Shown here in pieces: positions 10,666 to 23,000 of a stretch of 64,000 bases of DNA. Made by a program: the position numbers and the translations under genes. The notes beneath the pieces were generated by a model, which saw only the letters and a list, made by a program, of their open reading frames with translations, was not told the origin of the DNA and did not search any database. The DNA lies in contig JAHBMJ010003042.1 of the NCBI GenBank assembly GCA_018398765.1, positions 28,081 to 92,080 of the forward strand. The letters are read 5' to 3'. The first letter of the stretch is position 1, and each line of letters starts with the position of its first letter. This DNA is from Chromera velia. Lineage: Eukaryota > Sar > Chromeraceae.

Positions 10666-13600
10666 TTATTCGAGCTGTCTGTGGATCAGGCGGGCAGTTG
10701 GGAATTCATCCGAGTCTTCTCCTTCACAGGAGACAGCTGATGCTGGTGGGCCTCCAGCATTACTGGCAGGGGAACGTCCAGCCAGGGGGGAGGGGGAGTG
10801 GGAGGAGGGGGTACCTGGGGAATTTTCCTGTCCGTGTGGCTGGCCTCGGGAGACTCTCGGGGGGGGGCGGAGAACTAAGGCAGGAACCCCCGCGGGGGGG
10901 GAACCGGATTTCGCATTTGATGCTCCTCTGACTGGAGTGCGTGTGTTGGGGTCTGTGGCTGCAGACTCTGCCACTTCTCCGCCCCCGCCGATTTGCCTTT
11001 TGTCTCTCTCCTTTCCGGATTTCCCCTTTCTACGTCTGTTTCGATTTCCACGGCTGTCAAAGGAGGCCCCTTCCCCCCCTGTGAGTGAACTCGAGAGAGA
11101 AAAGTCGGAATTGGAATGTCCTGGAGAAGGAGACGGACTCACAAGCCACTCAGCTCCTTCGGGGCCTCGACTGTGTCTCTCTCCCCGGCCCCTTCCCGTC
11201 TCCCTCGAGCCCCCTCGCCCCGGAGTGCGACTGGACCGCCCGTCACTGTCTCCGTGGTCTCCCCCCTCCATTCCCCCCCCAGCCGCAACAGACGCACGAA
11301 GCCGGACAGAAGGAGACGGGGGCACTTGCGAGGGCCCCCCCGAGTGTTCATGAGCACCCGCAGGGAGGGTCTCGGGGGAACGTGACACAGAGGCAGACGC
11401 AGAAGCAGTCAGGGGGGCTGCAGCGGTGCTTTTTGAAACTGGGAATGCAGCAAGAGACTCCCCTAGAGCCACGTCCGACCTTACAGCCCCTCCTCTTTCT
11501 CGTGAGCTGTCTCTGCCCCGTCCCCCACTCTCTTGAAGCGGAAGCGTCAGCGAAGATCCTCCGATACCCCCCCCCACACCCCGAACACCTTCGACGTCCT
11601 CTTCCCCCCACTCAGCACCCAATCCTAAGGCAAGGTCGAGAGTCGACCTCTCCCTGGACCTTTGTGACCCCGCACCTGAGAGGGTGACCTGACTACTTCC
11701 ACAACTACGGCTACCTCCCTTTTCGCCCTCCTTTCGCTCTTCCACTCTCTCCTTTTCCTGACGCTGTGAGCGGAGAGGCGGCACCCCTCGGCTCAAAGCG
11801 CCCAACTGAAGGGGGGCATAGAAGGGAAGAGCAGAGGAGAAAAAAGAAGGGACGCTTGCCTCTCCCTCCCTGTCCCCCATCACCATGGGCATAGTTGGAA
11901 GTGCAGATGTCGAAACAACAGCCGCCAGTCTCTTGCTCGGAAGGGGGGCCGCTCCGATGCCTCCAGGCAGAGACGCGAGCGGAACTGCAGTGGCACGCCG
12001 GGGCCCCATCGACTCCCCATAAATCATCTCCCCCCCTCCGTGTGCCTGTGCATGCCCACTCAAAGTCTCCACTCCTTCGTACTCCCCGTCCTCATCCGTC
12101 CGCTGCCTGAGGGAGGAACCCCCGGGTGTGCAGAGACGGAAATTCGTTTGGGAAAACGGAAGCGTAGAGCCTCCTGCAGGAGCACCTTGGGAAGTGCTGC
12201 CGGGGCCCGACAGAAAGCCCGGGGACCCCGGCACAGGGCCCCCTCCCCCTCCCCCTGCGCTCTCTGAGGCTGCAAGGAAGAGGGCCGTCGTCAGAGGCTC
12301 TGGGAAGAACGGCCGAGAGGCGAGGTAGTCTTCCTGCAACAGCAACGGAAAGGAAAAAAATGATCTGATCAGCAGTGAACAAACTCTTTGATACCACTAG
12401 CTTCCTTACGTCCGTCCGACGGTCCATCTCGCTGTCAACAACCTGTCTGTCAGTCTGTCTGCCTGGCGCACTCTGTCGTCAGCCATGGTGTGCGTCTGTC
12501 TGCCAGCCTGCCCACATAAAATATGGAAGAACATTCTCGACGACCGTGAAAGGGATAGGCAGTCAATCTCAAACAACCCAACGAAAAAGGAAAAGTCACA
12601 CAAAAAACGCAAGGTAAATTGCAGACGTAAAGTGAAGGCTCCGGCAAACACAGCAAGCCAGAAACCAACCAACTCACCGACGATCCTGGTGCCACTGTGG
12701 AGGAAAGGAACTCAGTCATGCTGTGCAGGAGAAACCCAACTGCAGAAACGGCGAGATCAACGTCCCGCAGAAACCCCGCAGTATCCTCTCCTTCTTCTTC
12801 TGCTGTCAGTCTTGAGATGCCAGACAATCCCATCATTTCGGAGACACGTGAACGACCGGCATCGCTCTTTCTCGGTAGGTTTCTCAAGGCCTGCTGCTGC
12901 TGCTGTTGCTGTTGGTGGGCATGCAGACGGACAGCGAAAGAAGGTGTCAGCACGAGGGCCAAAGAAGGAGACGCCAAAGCGATTTCACAGAGCTCTTCAA
13001 TGAACCCTCTGCAGTTGCCTTTGCCCTGTGCAATAAAACGCCTTTTTTTTATACGCTCATCTCGCCAGCGACCCCCCCCTGCTCTTCCCCCCATCTTGTT
13101 CTTAATTTGGGCGGCTGCTGCAATTCCTTCAAAAAAGTCAGACGGGCCCCCTCCACTCGTTGAGACCAACCACTTCTGTTGGGAGGCTCTACGATCCTCT
13201 CTGTGGCTTTGTCGTTCCATCTCGCCCCCCCGCTCTCTCAACTTTGTGCTGATCTCTGCAACCAACACGCCTAATTGAATCACAGTCCGCACACCGCACC
13301 GCCCCTCTAATGCTGCTGCGAGGGTCTCTTTCGGAAGGACACACACCGACCCGCCCGCCCCAGACGATTCCTTAAACGCCCCACACAGTGCAGACGATGC
13401 CTCCACACACAGCCGAAGTGCAGCAGAAACCATTGGCACGTTCTCTTCACACAAAGTCATCTGAGGGAGAGCAAAGGCAGAGGCTAGCACCGCAGCTGCA
13501 CGCCGAAGTCTCGAGAGGAGGGCATCGACAAGGGAGAGAACGATCGGGAATCTCTCATGTTTCTCTTTTTCCCCTGCCCCTGGGGCTCCAGCCACCTTTG

Positions 13601-16600
13601 CCCCCCTCCACCCTGTCATGGAAGCCGGTGAAACGGAAGAGCTGGGAGGCAGAGCTCTGAGGAAACTCAGACGCGCATCAGGTGGTCCTCCCGAGAAGAC
13701 AATCGATGTGAGGGCACACGCGGACCCGTCGGACAAAAGAGACGTCCTCGTGAGGTCTGGTGGGGGGGCAGAGGGACATTCAGGCTCCCTCACATCCTCT
13801 CCAGCTTCTGTCTCTTCTCCCTCCTGCATCTCACCTCTGCATCGGCCTGTGCTCATCTGCTCCGGAGCTCCCCGGCAGAAGCACAAAGAAGAAGAAGGGG
13901 ACGCAAGAGAAGGACGGGAGGGAGAGAGAAGGTTTAGAAGAGGAGTGATCCAGATCGGAGGCAGAAGGGGGTTCACTCCAGCGACAGAATCTGTCTCCTG
14001 AACACACTCCCCATCAACATCTCCTCCATCTTGTCTCTCTTTCCCAGACTCCTCCCGTTGCAGAACCGCGGCTGCTGCATCCGCACATCGCTTCACTCCC
14101 CCCTCTCTACTCTGAAAGCTCCCCCCACTTTCTGGACGCGCAGGGCGTCTGGAAGGGGATGCTCTCGAGTGCACCACTGTCCTCAGAGGAGACGCCGAAT
14201 CTGCCTCCGATTTGCTGAGTGGAATGCGAATCACAGACGCTGCCATTGAGTCTGGTTGGGCGATCTCTTTCTCTTCAACCGACTGGGCAGGAGGAGGGGG
14301 GATACCCCTCAGGTCCCCCAAAACTGAGGCCAGGAGGAATGGGAGGGCAGGGTCCGAACATACCTCTCTGAAAGCAGCCCCCATCTCACGAGTGGTACGG
14401 AGACCTTCTGCCTGTGAACGTTCACGCTCTCTCCGAATTCTCTCTTTCTCATCTTCCACAGACTGCCCAAGACCCCCCTGTGGTTGTTGTTCTTGTTGGC
14501 TTTTGTTCGAGGAGGAGCTCTGCTTGAGGGATCTTTCCGCAGCACGACGGCAGCGGTCTCTCATAAGACAAAGGAGACGCGCAATGAGAGACAGAGATGC
14601 CAAGGCAGAGATCGGCATTCTGTCCATCACATCGATCCCATCTGATGTGGGCGGCTCTATTGCTTCTTTTTCTTTTTCCTTTGCGAATGCGGCAGACAGG
14701 GGAGTTGCCAGTTGCTGCGGAGGTGGGGATGAGGGGGCGGAGGCAAAGCACTTTGCAATGGACAGGATCTTTGACAACACTCCTTCTTCCACGACATATT
14801 GCACAGCTCGATGCTCCTCCCCCTCTTCCTCTTGTACAATCTCTACTCGGTCTCCCACCGTCATTTCCTTCTCTCTCCCCATCCCGACAGCTTCCCTGGA
14901 CACAGTCGAACTCTGGAACGGCAACAACGCACACAAAAGGAAAGTGGCCCGCGACACAAGGGGAAAGGATGTGGTGGCCCATTCCGACTCTGCAGAGAGG
15001 CGGGCCCTCTGATTGCTCGCGTGATTCTGCATGCCTCGCGATGCCTCACCAGCTTTCCTTCCCCGCTTTGCGCGTCGTTCCGCAGCTACCGCCTCCCTCT
15101 CTGCCTCCCCCCTTTTGAATTCGAGCTCGTCGAAACTTTGACGGAGAAATCGGAGGAGCGTCTGCGGGAGCTTGCAGGAGACGGCAACGCTCTGCAAACA
15201 GGAAAGGAAAGGAAACGGGGGGACAGAATTAAGCGTCAGCAGAATGAAGCGACAAAGTGTGGCAAAAAGCGCCAACGATGATGGGTTCAACACCATACAA
15301 CCACACACTTGGGGGTCGAGTGTGTTGTGCAAAATCATGGGAGAGACACATTGGAATGGAAAGGCAGGTGCGTCAAAGACGAAAGCACGTTGAAGAGCTA
15401 CATGCAGTAAGTGAAAGCACGACCGAACCCGTGGAAAAGTCTTTACCGAACCAATAGACTCACCACAAATGTCTGCCGCCCCAGGTTGGACGATTCTTTT
15501 GTCACACTCTCTCCCAGCAGCCTTCCATTTAGAGACAAATCAACTTTCCCGTCTCCAGCCCCACGCCCACCAATTCGTCTCAAACTTCCAAAACCTAAAG
15601 CCAGATTGCCCCTTCCTCCCACCGTCTGTCTGAAACAAGCGACAAGACACTTGAGCAAACGATCCTCTGCTGCAAGAGAGAAGGACTGGAGCTGAGAGGG
15701 CACCACAGCCGCAAACGCGTTACAGAGTCCTGCAAGAGCACCTCTTTCTCTCTCCCTCACAACCTTTACTCCGTCTCCACACCTGACGACACGACACCGC
15801 TGATCAGCCTCCCCGCCTCCCTGCCCGCCCCCAGCGGAGCTTTCGGGAAGCAACAGGGGGCAGAGTGCAGAGGCAACAGACGTAACCACTGTTCTCCTCT
15901 GGCGGTATCGTTCCAGAATTTCCTGGAGGACCGGGATCGCTGCACAGCGACAGCGATATGGACAAAACAGGAAAAGCAAAAGATCACAACAGCGTCTCAT
16001 TTTGGCTTTCTTGTTTCGAAAGCACGTTTCATCTTCCCTACCCTTTGTCTGTTCACTTCTGTATTTACTTTGGCACTTTCTGCTGCTTCAGCAGGCCCCC
16101 TGTTCCCCTCCGTCCCTCTTTGCCGAAACGCCGAGACAGATGAGAGGGAAAACGAAAACACAACACATAGACAGAGTCGACGGCAAAAGAACCGATAGCC
16201 AAAGAAGACGGCGCAGACAGAATAGAGAGCTTCCACGAGCAGACCACACGCACCTTTTTCTGCCTGCATTTGCGAGACTAGAGCCTGAAAGGCACTCGAG
16301 AAGAACTCCCTCCTCGCATGACCCTGCTCAGACATCTCGACCGAGGAAAGCCCAAAGAGCGCAGACGGCTTCAGAGCCTCACAGAGCCTCTCGATCAACG
16401 TGGAGGCCTCACAGACCACAGCCTCATCTCCCCCCAGAGACTCCAGGGCTCTTAAGCATGACCCCAACACCTGTGGCCACACTCTGTATTTCCCTGCCTC
16501 CTTCGCTGCCGTCTCCCGAGCCAAAACATCCAGCTCTGTCTCTGTGCTGTTCTTGCCGACAAGATGCGAGAGAGAAGTGAAGGGCATCGCCCACTCAGAT

Positions 16601-17314
16601 GCAAGGACGAGACGGGAAAGAAGAAAGACGCCCTCCTGGAGACCTCCCACACTCTCCCCCGGGATGTTGAGACGCTCTTCGGACTGCTTCGTGTTCTCTT
16701 CCCCCATCCACAAGACAGGGGGGAGACGTTCGACGCTGACTGCAGGAGGTGCGAGGGCGAGTCTCTCATCCAGTCGTCTGACAAGGGAGCGCAGACACAC
16801 GGCAACACTACGAGTGTCACGGTCAAGGGCCGTTGTATACAGGGTCTGGAGGATGGCCATCACGTCGCGTCTCTCTGCGTCCTCTGCCACCGCAGGTCCT
16901 GTCCTCTCAGGGGAGTCTTCAGTGGCCTTTTCCTTTTCTGTTCCCTCGGGGGGGCCTCGTCTGGCTGCTGATGCGGCAGGGGAGAGGTCGAGGGGAAGGG
17001 GGAGGGCAACGACGGAAGAAGGCGCAGGAGACGCAAGGGGAGACACGAGGAGGGTCGCCTTTCGAGATCCCCCCACATCGATCTCAAGATGCCCCCCATG
17101 GGGACCTGTGAGGATCGAGGGGCTCTTTGCCGACCCGATGATTTGATTCAACTGGTTCTGCAACTCTCTCTTCTCTGCCTCTACCCTTTCCAGTGCATCC
17201 TTCCACCCCCCTGCTCTCTCTCGGGTCCTCCAGTCCTCCGATGCCATCAGGGCCCTCTCCAGGTGTCTCACAGCTGACTCGTTCTCCTGACTCAAAGAGG
17301 CCAAAGCTGCCGAA
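10666..17314 (-). other. kinesin C-terminal helical and disordered region
   Basis: Four exons that join in phase. The first begins with the end of the coiled coil (LSQENESAVRHLERAL) and runs into Leu/Ala-rich helices such as VMAILQTLYTTALDR and VWPQVLGSCLRALESL. Exon 15191-12678 (838 codons) alternates helical Leu/Ala stretches with acidic/Ser linkers and has a Gln8 run near 12905. The last exon, 12333-10666 (555 codons), is Gly/Ser/Pro/Arg-rich and looks disordered; it ends DEFPTARLIHRQLE. The helices resemble ARM/HEAT-type solenoids in composition only. Confidence 0.65.
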
Positions 17315-17598
17315 CTGAAAACACAAGCAAGAAGAATCGACGCACAAATGAGCTGTGGGGAAGAGAAGAGAACCATAAACCGCGAAATGGAAAGAAGAAG
17401 AGAAGAAACGTGGAGAGCTACCAGCACTAAAAAAAAACACCATTTTCGCATCTCGCGCCCGCGTGTTTGTTTCCTGGAGCGTCTGCATCTGCCTGTGAGA
17501 GAGGAAGTCGGCGTGTGTGGCCTCCTAGAAATGCGCAATCAATCATTCACCACACCGCCCAACGATAATAGATTCGACTCCCCCAGCGCCATCTAAAG

Positions 17599-17632
<34 letters not shown>

Positions 17633-17938
17633 CGCACCCACGCGGAGAGACCAACCCTGTCGTCCACCTCCGAACTCCACTCCTACCTCAACAAATCCTA
17701 CAGAAACCCTACGCCGCCTACCACAGTCTTCAACCCTCTCTTCCACTTTTCTATGCCTCTGCCAGGCTTTCCTTCTGCTGACTTACCTAGATTCTGCCCT
17801 TTCTGTCTGCACCCTAAGATTCTCCTCTGTGGCTTCTGTCTGCCCTCTGGATTCTTCAAGAGCCTCGCGGAGAGATGACAGCTGCATGCACATGAACACC
17901 CAAAGACAAAAATATACATTCAGCAAAAAAAGAGACGG

Positions 17939-18004
<66 letters not shown>

Positions 18005-19990
18005 AGAGATTTTAGTTTCTCTGCGTTCCTCTCGCTCTCTTCGGTCAACAATATCGACACACGATGTCCTAGCTATTTATGAAGAGGTGCCTATCCACAC
18101 GTCAAAAAAAAAAAGGAAAACTCTTCTACGCGCATTGTGAAAGAACTAAGAAAAACGAAATACCAGCAGAGAGAGAGAGAGAAAGAGAGAGGGAGAGACG
18201 AACCTCTTCCTCCAGTTCTCGTCCTTTCTCCTCGCTTGCGGCGAGGCGTTCCCTTTCCCCTGCCAGCTTTTGACGTTCTGCGGACAGCTCTGAAGCGACC
18301 CCGTCTCTCTCCCTCCTAAGCCTGAACTCCCGATCGGCAGCCGCTGTCTCCTGAGACTGCGCGACGTGCTGGGCATCCTCCACTCTTCTCCGCTCCTTGT
18401 CAATTAAACTGCACAGGCCGAAAACGCGAACGAACTCATTTAGTCTCCCTCTCTCAAGTGCCCACTCGAAAACACATGAAGACATACGCACAGAAGCCCG
18501 GAGAAATTCGTGAAATCGGCAGCGAAAGGAGAACCTATGGAACGAATGAGCGGGGGAGGAAAGCACGAAGAGAAAGACGAAACGGCAAAATCAATACTGC
18601 AAGAAATGAGGAAAGAGCGGAAGGTTGCCAGTCTCTCTTCCATGTGGTTCTTCTTTCCTTCATCGCATTTTCGTCCTTTCCTTCTCGGCCTTACGTCATC
18701 AGTCTGCCTCGTTCTGCTTCCGCTGCCTGCAGAGCGCTCTCTCCCTTTTGTGCTCTTTCGGTTTCGGCTTGGAGCTGCTTCATCGTCCTGTATGACCAAC
18801 ACACACACACACACACACACACACAGAGAGAGAGGTGAAGGGTGTCGAAGCATCTGAATGCAAACGCCGGAACAACACGACACGGCAGGAAGGAAGAAGA
18901 ACACATACTGTCACCAAAAATCTGGGCACGGCTGAGAGAAAGAGGCTTTGCGCGTACTGTCAGCTGAAAGAGTGTACAGGAAAGTCCCGCGCATGAACGA
19001 GCATCCCTCTACCTGCAGAATTTCAATTGAGCGTCCCCCCTCGGACTCACTCACTGACTCTTCTTTCGCTCTCTTTTCTGCTTCCGTCCTGGAATGGGCT
19101 TCCTCGAGTTGCACCTGCAGATGATTGTTGGTGCAAGCAGAAAGAACGAACCAGGCATCTGTGTGAGCGCACCCATTTTCTCGGCTTCTGTTGTCAGGAA
19201 GCGCAATGCGATTTTTCGAAGAAAATAGTAATGAGCACGAGAGCCTCAAAGCAATGCGTCTTCACTTTATCGGCACTTTCAATGAAAATAAATGAAAGCA
19301 CACAGTCTGCTCACAGAAATGGTCTCAGCAGATTGTGAGAAAACGTAAGAAGCACTCTGCACTCATAGACAAGTACGTCCCCCAAAAACTCTCTCTCTCT
19401 GTCTTCCTTTCAGCCGTTTTTCTGGTCAGCTTTCCTTTCTGCCCCCCAGCACGACTGCGACAGTGGACTGACCTTCAGAGCTTCCACTTCCGACTCCAGG
19501 CTCTCTTTGTTCTCTCGGGTGCCCGCGAGATCGCTTTCTGTGCTGCACATCCCATCAGGAAAATAGAGATGACAACTCTCTTGTTAGGAGGAAATCCTGA
19601 AGATTGGTCTCTCACCATGACATCGCACACCAGACTGATGCTCCGAGTTCCGACTGATCATTCATGACACTGAGACAGGAAAGGAGACAAGACGACAAGA
19701 AAGCACCTGAGAGAACGCAGAGAGTGCAAAGAGGAACCAAAGAAGGGAAACCAGATGGTTGCACAGACCGCGATATGACCGAGAGCGTGTATGACTTCTG
19801 ATTATCTTCTTTCTTCATGTTCCTTTCACAAACAATCAAGCAAAACACACACAGACAGACAGACAGAGAGACAGACAAACAGACAGACTGACGAAGAAAG
19901 CCGCTCTTCTGTCTCCTTCAGCTCGGACTGAAGGTTCTCAATCTCCTCCTTCTTGTCCGCAATGTCTTGCTGCAGACATTCACACACCAC

Positions 19991-20030
<40 letters not shown>

Positions 20031-23000
20031 CAAATTGAATGCATTCTATCCGGTGAAGGCCTTGGCGCCTCGGGCAAGGGCTTGGCACAAAGAGGAAGTA
20101 TTCTTTTGCTGTTTCTTCAAAGACGCATGAGAAAACGTTGCCTGTGCTCGGGTCGAGAGCTACAAGACACACTACCTGATCCCTTCCTTTCTGCCCCCCC
20201 CCCCCTTTTTTTTCTTTCCCCCCTTTCCTTTCTTTTTGTTCTTCCAAAAGCATCCAAGGAGGGCGGACCTCGGCACTTTCTTTCTCTTCCTCCAGCCTTT
20301 TCTGAACATTCTCAAGTGACTTCACTTGACGCTCCGATCCTGCCAGCTTCTCCTCTGTCCTCTTCTTCTCCTTCTGTAAGGTATCCAAGTTGCCCTGCGG
20401 ACAAAGTGAAAAGAAAGGACCTATCCAGTTGAAGAAAGGCGGTTCAGCAAGTCCCTGCTGCAAGGCTGAATGAAGCGTCTTTGAGTGTCGAGGTGAGTCA
20501 GTGAAGGCACTGCGTCTCAATCAGTCTTTCCAATCAAATCAATGAATGCATGATGCATAATGGCAGCGGCCTGTGCTAAACAAAGCCATAAAGGTGTCCA
20601 TAGACCGGAAGAGAAAGGTCAGCCATGTAGCCGATCTAATGAGTACTCAGAGGAAAGCGAGAGATGCTTTTCTATCTTGTCTTCTCTTTTCTTGCAGGCA
20701 GCGAAATGAATAAACCGGCGTGCCACATTGAACGAGGCACAACCAGAAGGGGGGAAGGGCCAGAGGTACTCAGAGACTCAGTTGACCAACCTGGAGCTTC
20801 GTCTTTTCTCGCGAGAGATCAGAGATTTCCGCCCCCTTCTTCTCCAAGTCTTTCTCAAGGGATGCGATTTTGGCCTCTGCTTCCCAAACAGAACGACTCA
20901 GCCTGCATGTGCAATTGACAGACAGTGTCGCCTCCATTCACAAAGACACGATTTGCAAAAGAGACGCTCGACACACAAACAAACGAAAAAGGGCAAACCA
21001 GATGAAATTGACAGAAAAGGCCGTCGTCATGAAAAGGCCGCAGTCGGTCAAAAGGGGTACGGGTGGAGGAAAGCTTCTTTCTCCCTCTGTGCCTTCCGGT
21101 CCTGCTGCGCTACTTGGTAACAACAAAAGATCATGCAGGCTGACTTTTCGACTTTGTCATCCTTTTTCCTTCTGTCTTCCGTCTCTGCTTCCAACGCCCG
21201 GCTCCTCTCTTCGAATTTGGCCTGGAGGGGAAACGGAGAGAGAAAACAAAGAAACGAAGCTGTGAATTTGGGGGAGCAATCAAATGGAATCCACCCGCAC
21301 TTTTCGGCAGCAGCACAAAGAAAAGAGTCAACGCAACGATTGAGAGAAACTGAAAAGGCAAAACAGAAGACACGAGGTCTGAGGATGTCAGGAGACAATG
21401 CAAAGAAAAAAAAAAGCCTGCAGAAAAAACCGTCGACCATCCCCCTAGCGCAAAGAGAGAGTGTGTGCCCAGATGCAGGCAGGCTGACTGGGAGACCTTC
21501 AACTCCTTCACTGCAAACCAGCAAGAACACAATCGGCTTACCTGAAGGCACCGCAACTCCTCTTTCGTTTCCCGAAAGTTTTCTTCCGCCACCAGTCGGC
21601 CGCTTGTCTCCCTGTAGTGCATTTCATTTACGTACACGGGGAGGGGAGGGAACACATGAAGCAAAACAGCTCACTCTTATCATCACTGATTCTCTTTTCT
21701 CCTCAGACGAGCAGGAACGGAAGAGATGGGACAAGCAGCAGGAGAGAAAGACTGTAAAGCAAGCAACAACACAAACACCAATTCAAGAATTCCACTGACT
21801 CATTTTCAATGCACCCCGGGAAGCTGTCGGATGCGAAGTGCAGGCGGCAACGCACACACTGAATCGACTTGCATTTCGAGGAACGACAGTGAGAAAAAAA
21901 GAATTATCTCCCCCATCTCTAATTTTCCGTGGAAGCCCTGGGAGAGACAACAGATGAACGAGCAGACTTACTGACATACCGACTGACGATTCGAGATTCG
22001 TCCGGACTTCTCCTATTTCTGTGCGCAGAGCCTCGCATTCCCTCTGCATCCCCCCCTCACACACACATGGGAGCAAGCACAGAGAAAATAAAAGCAGAAG
22101 CGGTGGAGCAATACAGTGAGAATGCAAACTACACTTGCGAACCGAAAGGACGGTCTTGCTCAATCTCTTTGGAATCACAATAGAGCATCACAAACAAGAA
22201 AAAGAAACAAATCAAGGAAAAAAATCGCAAACCAATCAGATAAAAAAACGTAAAAAAAAGAGCCAGAAAACTTCAAGAACCTTGCCTCTCTGTTCAAATC
22301 CTCCCCCCCTCCCAAATCAAACGTACACCCAAGCCCAATACCCAAGCCCAATACACAACAGGCCCTCCACTCTCCTCCTCGTCACAGAAAAAGCGCTGAC
22401 CGATCTCACGTCGAGTTTTTCCTGTTGCTCCTTCAGCTCGCCTCTCACGCTCTTCAACTCTCCCTTTGTCCTGACTCATTCATTCAGCCGAGCCAAAAGA
22501 AAAAGAGTACATCACACATCGACACCAAGAAACACACAGAGAGGGAGGAAGTGATGAGTGACTGGAAATAAATAAAATTTCATTGCAGCGGGCAAGAGCG
22601 AGAAACAATTGTTCCCACTCATCAGAAAGCAAAAGCGCAAGCAAGCACGAATACAATGATGATGCCGGAAGCACCCGAAAATCCACCAAGAAATCTCATT
22701 ATTTTTTTGTCTCCCTCGTCAGAGTGCTTCCTTCGTTCTCCCGCGAGTCAGACAGAAATTCAGCTTTGCCAAAATGACAGCACTGAAAAAGAGAGAGACA
22801 GAGAGAGAGAGAGAGAATCAGGACTGACAGAACAAGCGCATCCCGTACTTCTCTCAATGACGCCTCTGTCTCTTCCTTCTCCTTTTGAAGAGATTCCATT
22901 AACTTTGCCCGCTCCGCGTTGCTTTCCTGAAAGAGGGAGAGGGAAGGGACAGAATGCAACAGGGGGAGATGCAAGGAGAGGAACACCGGAATCGATACTG

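Noticed and set aside
10601-11353. 250-codon plus-strand frame opposite the kinesin last exon
   Set aside because: Antisense shadow of the GC-rich, Ser/Pro-coding exon, whose frame joins upstream exons in phase.
14212-15281. Plus-strand frames of 160-266 codons
   Set aside because: Antisense to the 838-codon kinesin exon that is in phase with its neighbours.
22270-22320. Possible tRNA-like B box (TTCAAATCC)
   Set aside because: No A box, no cloverleaf and no acceptor stem around it; it is inside a kinesin intron.
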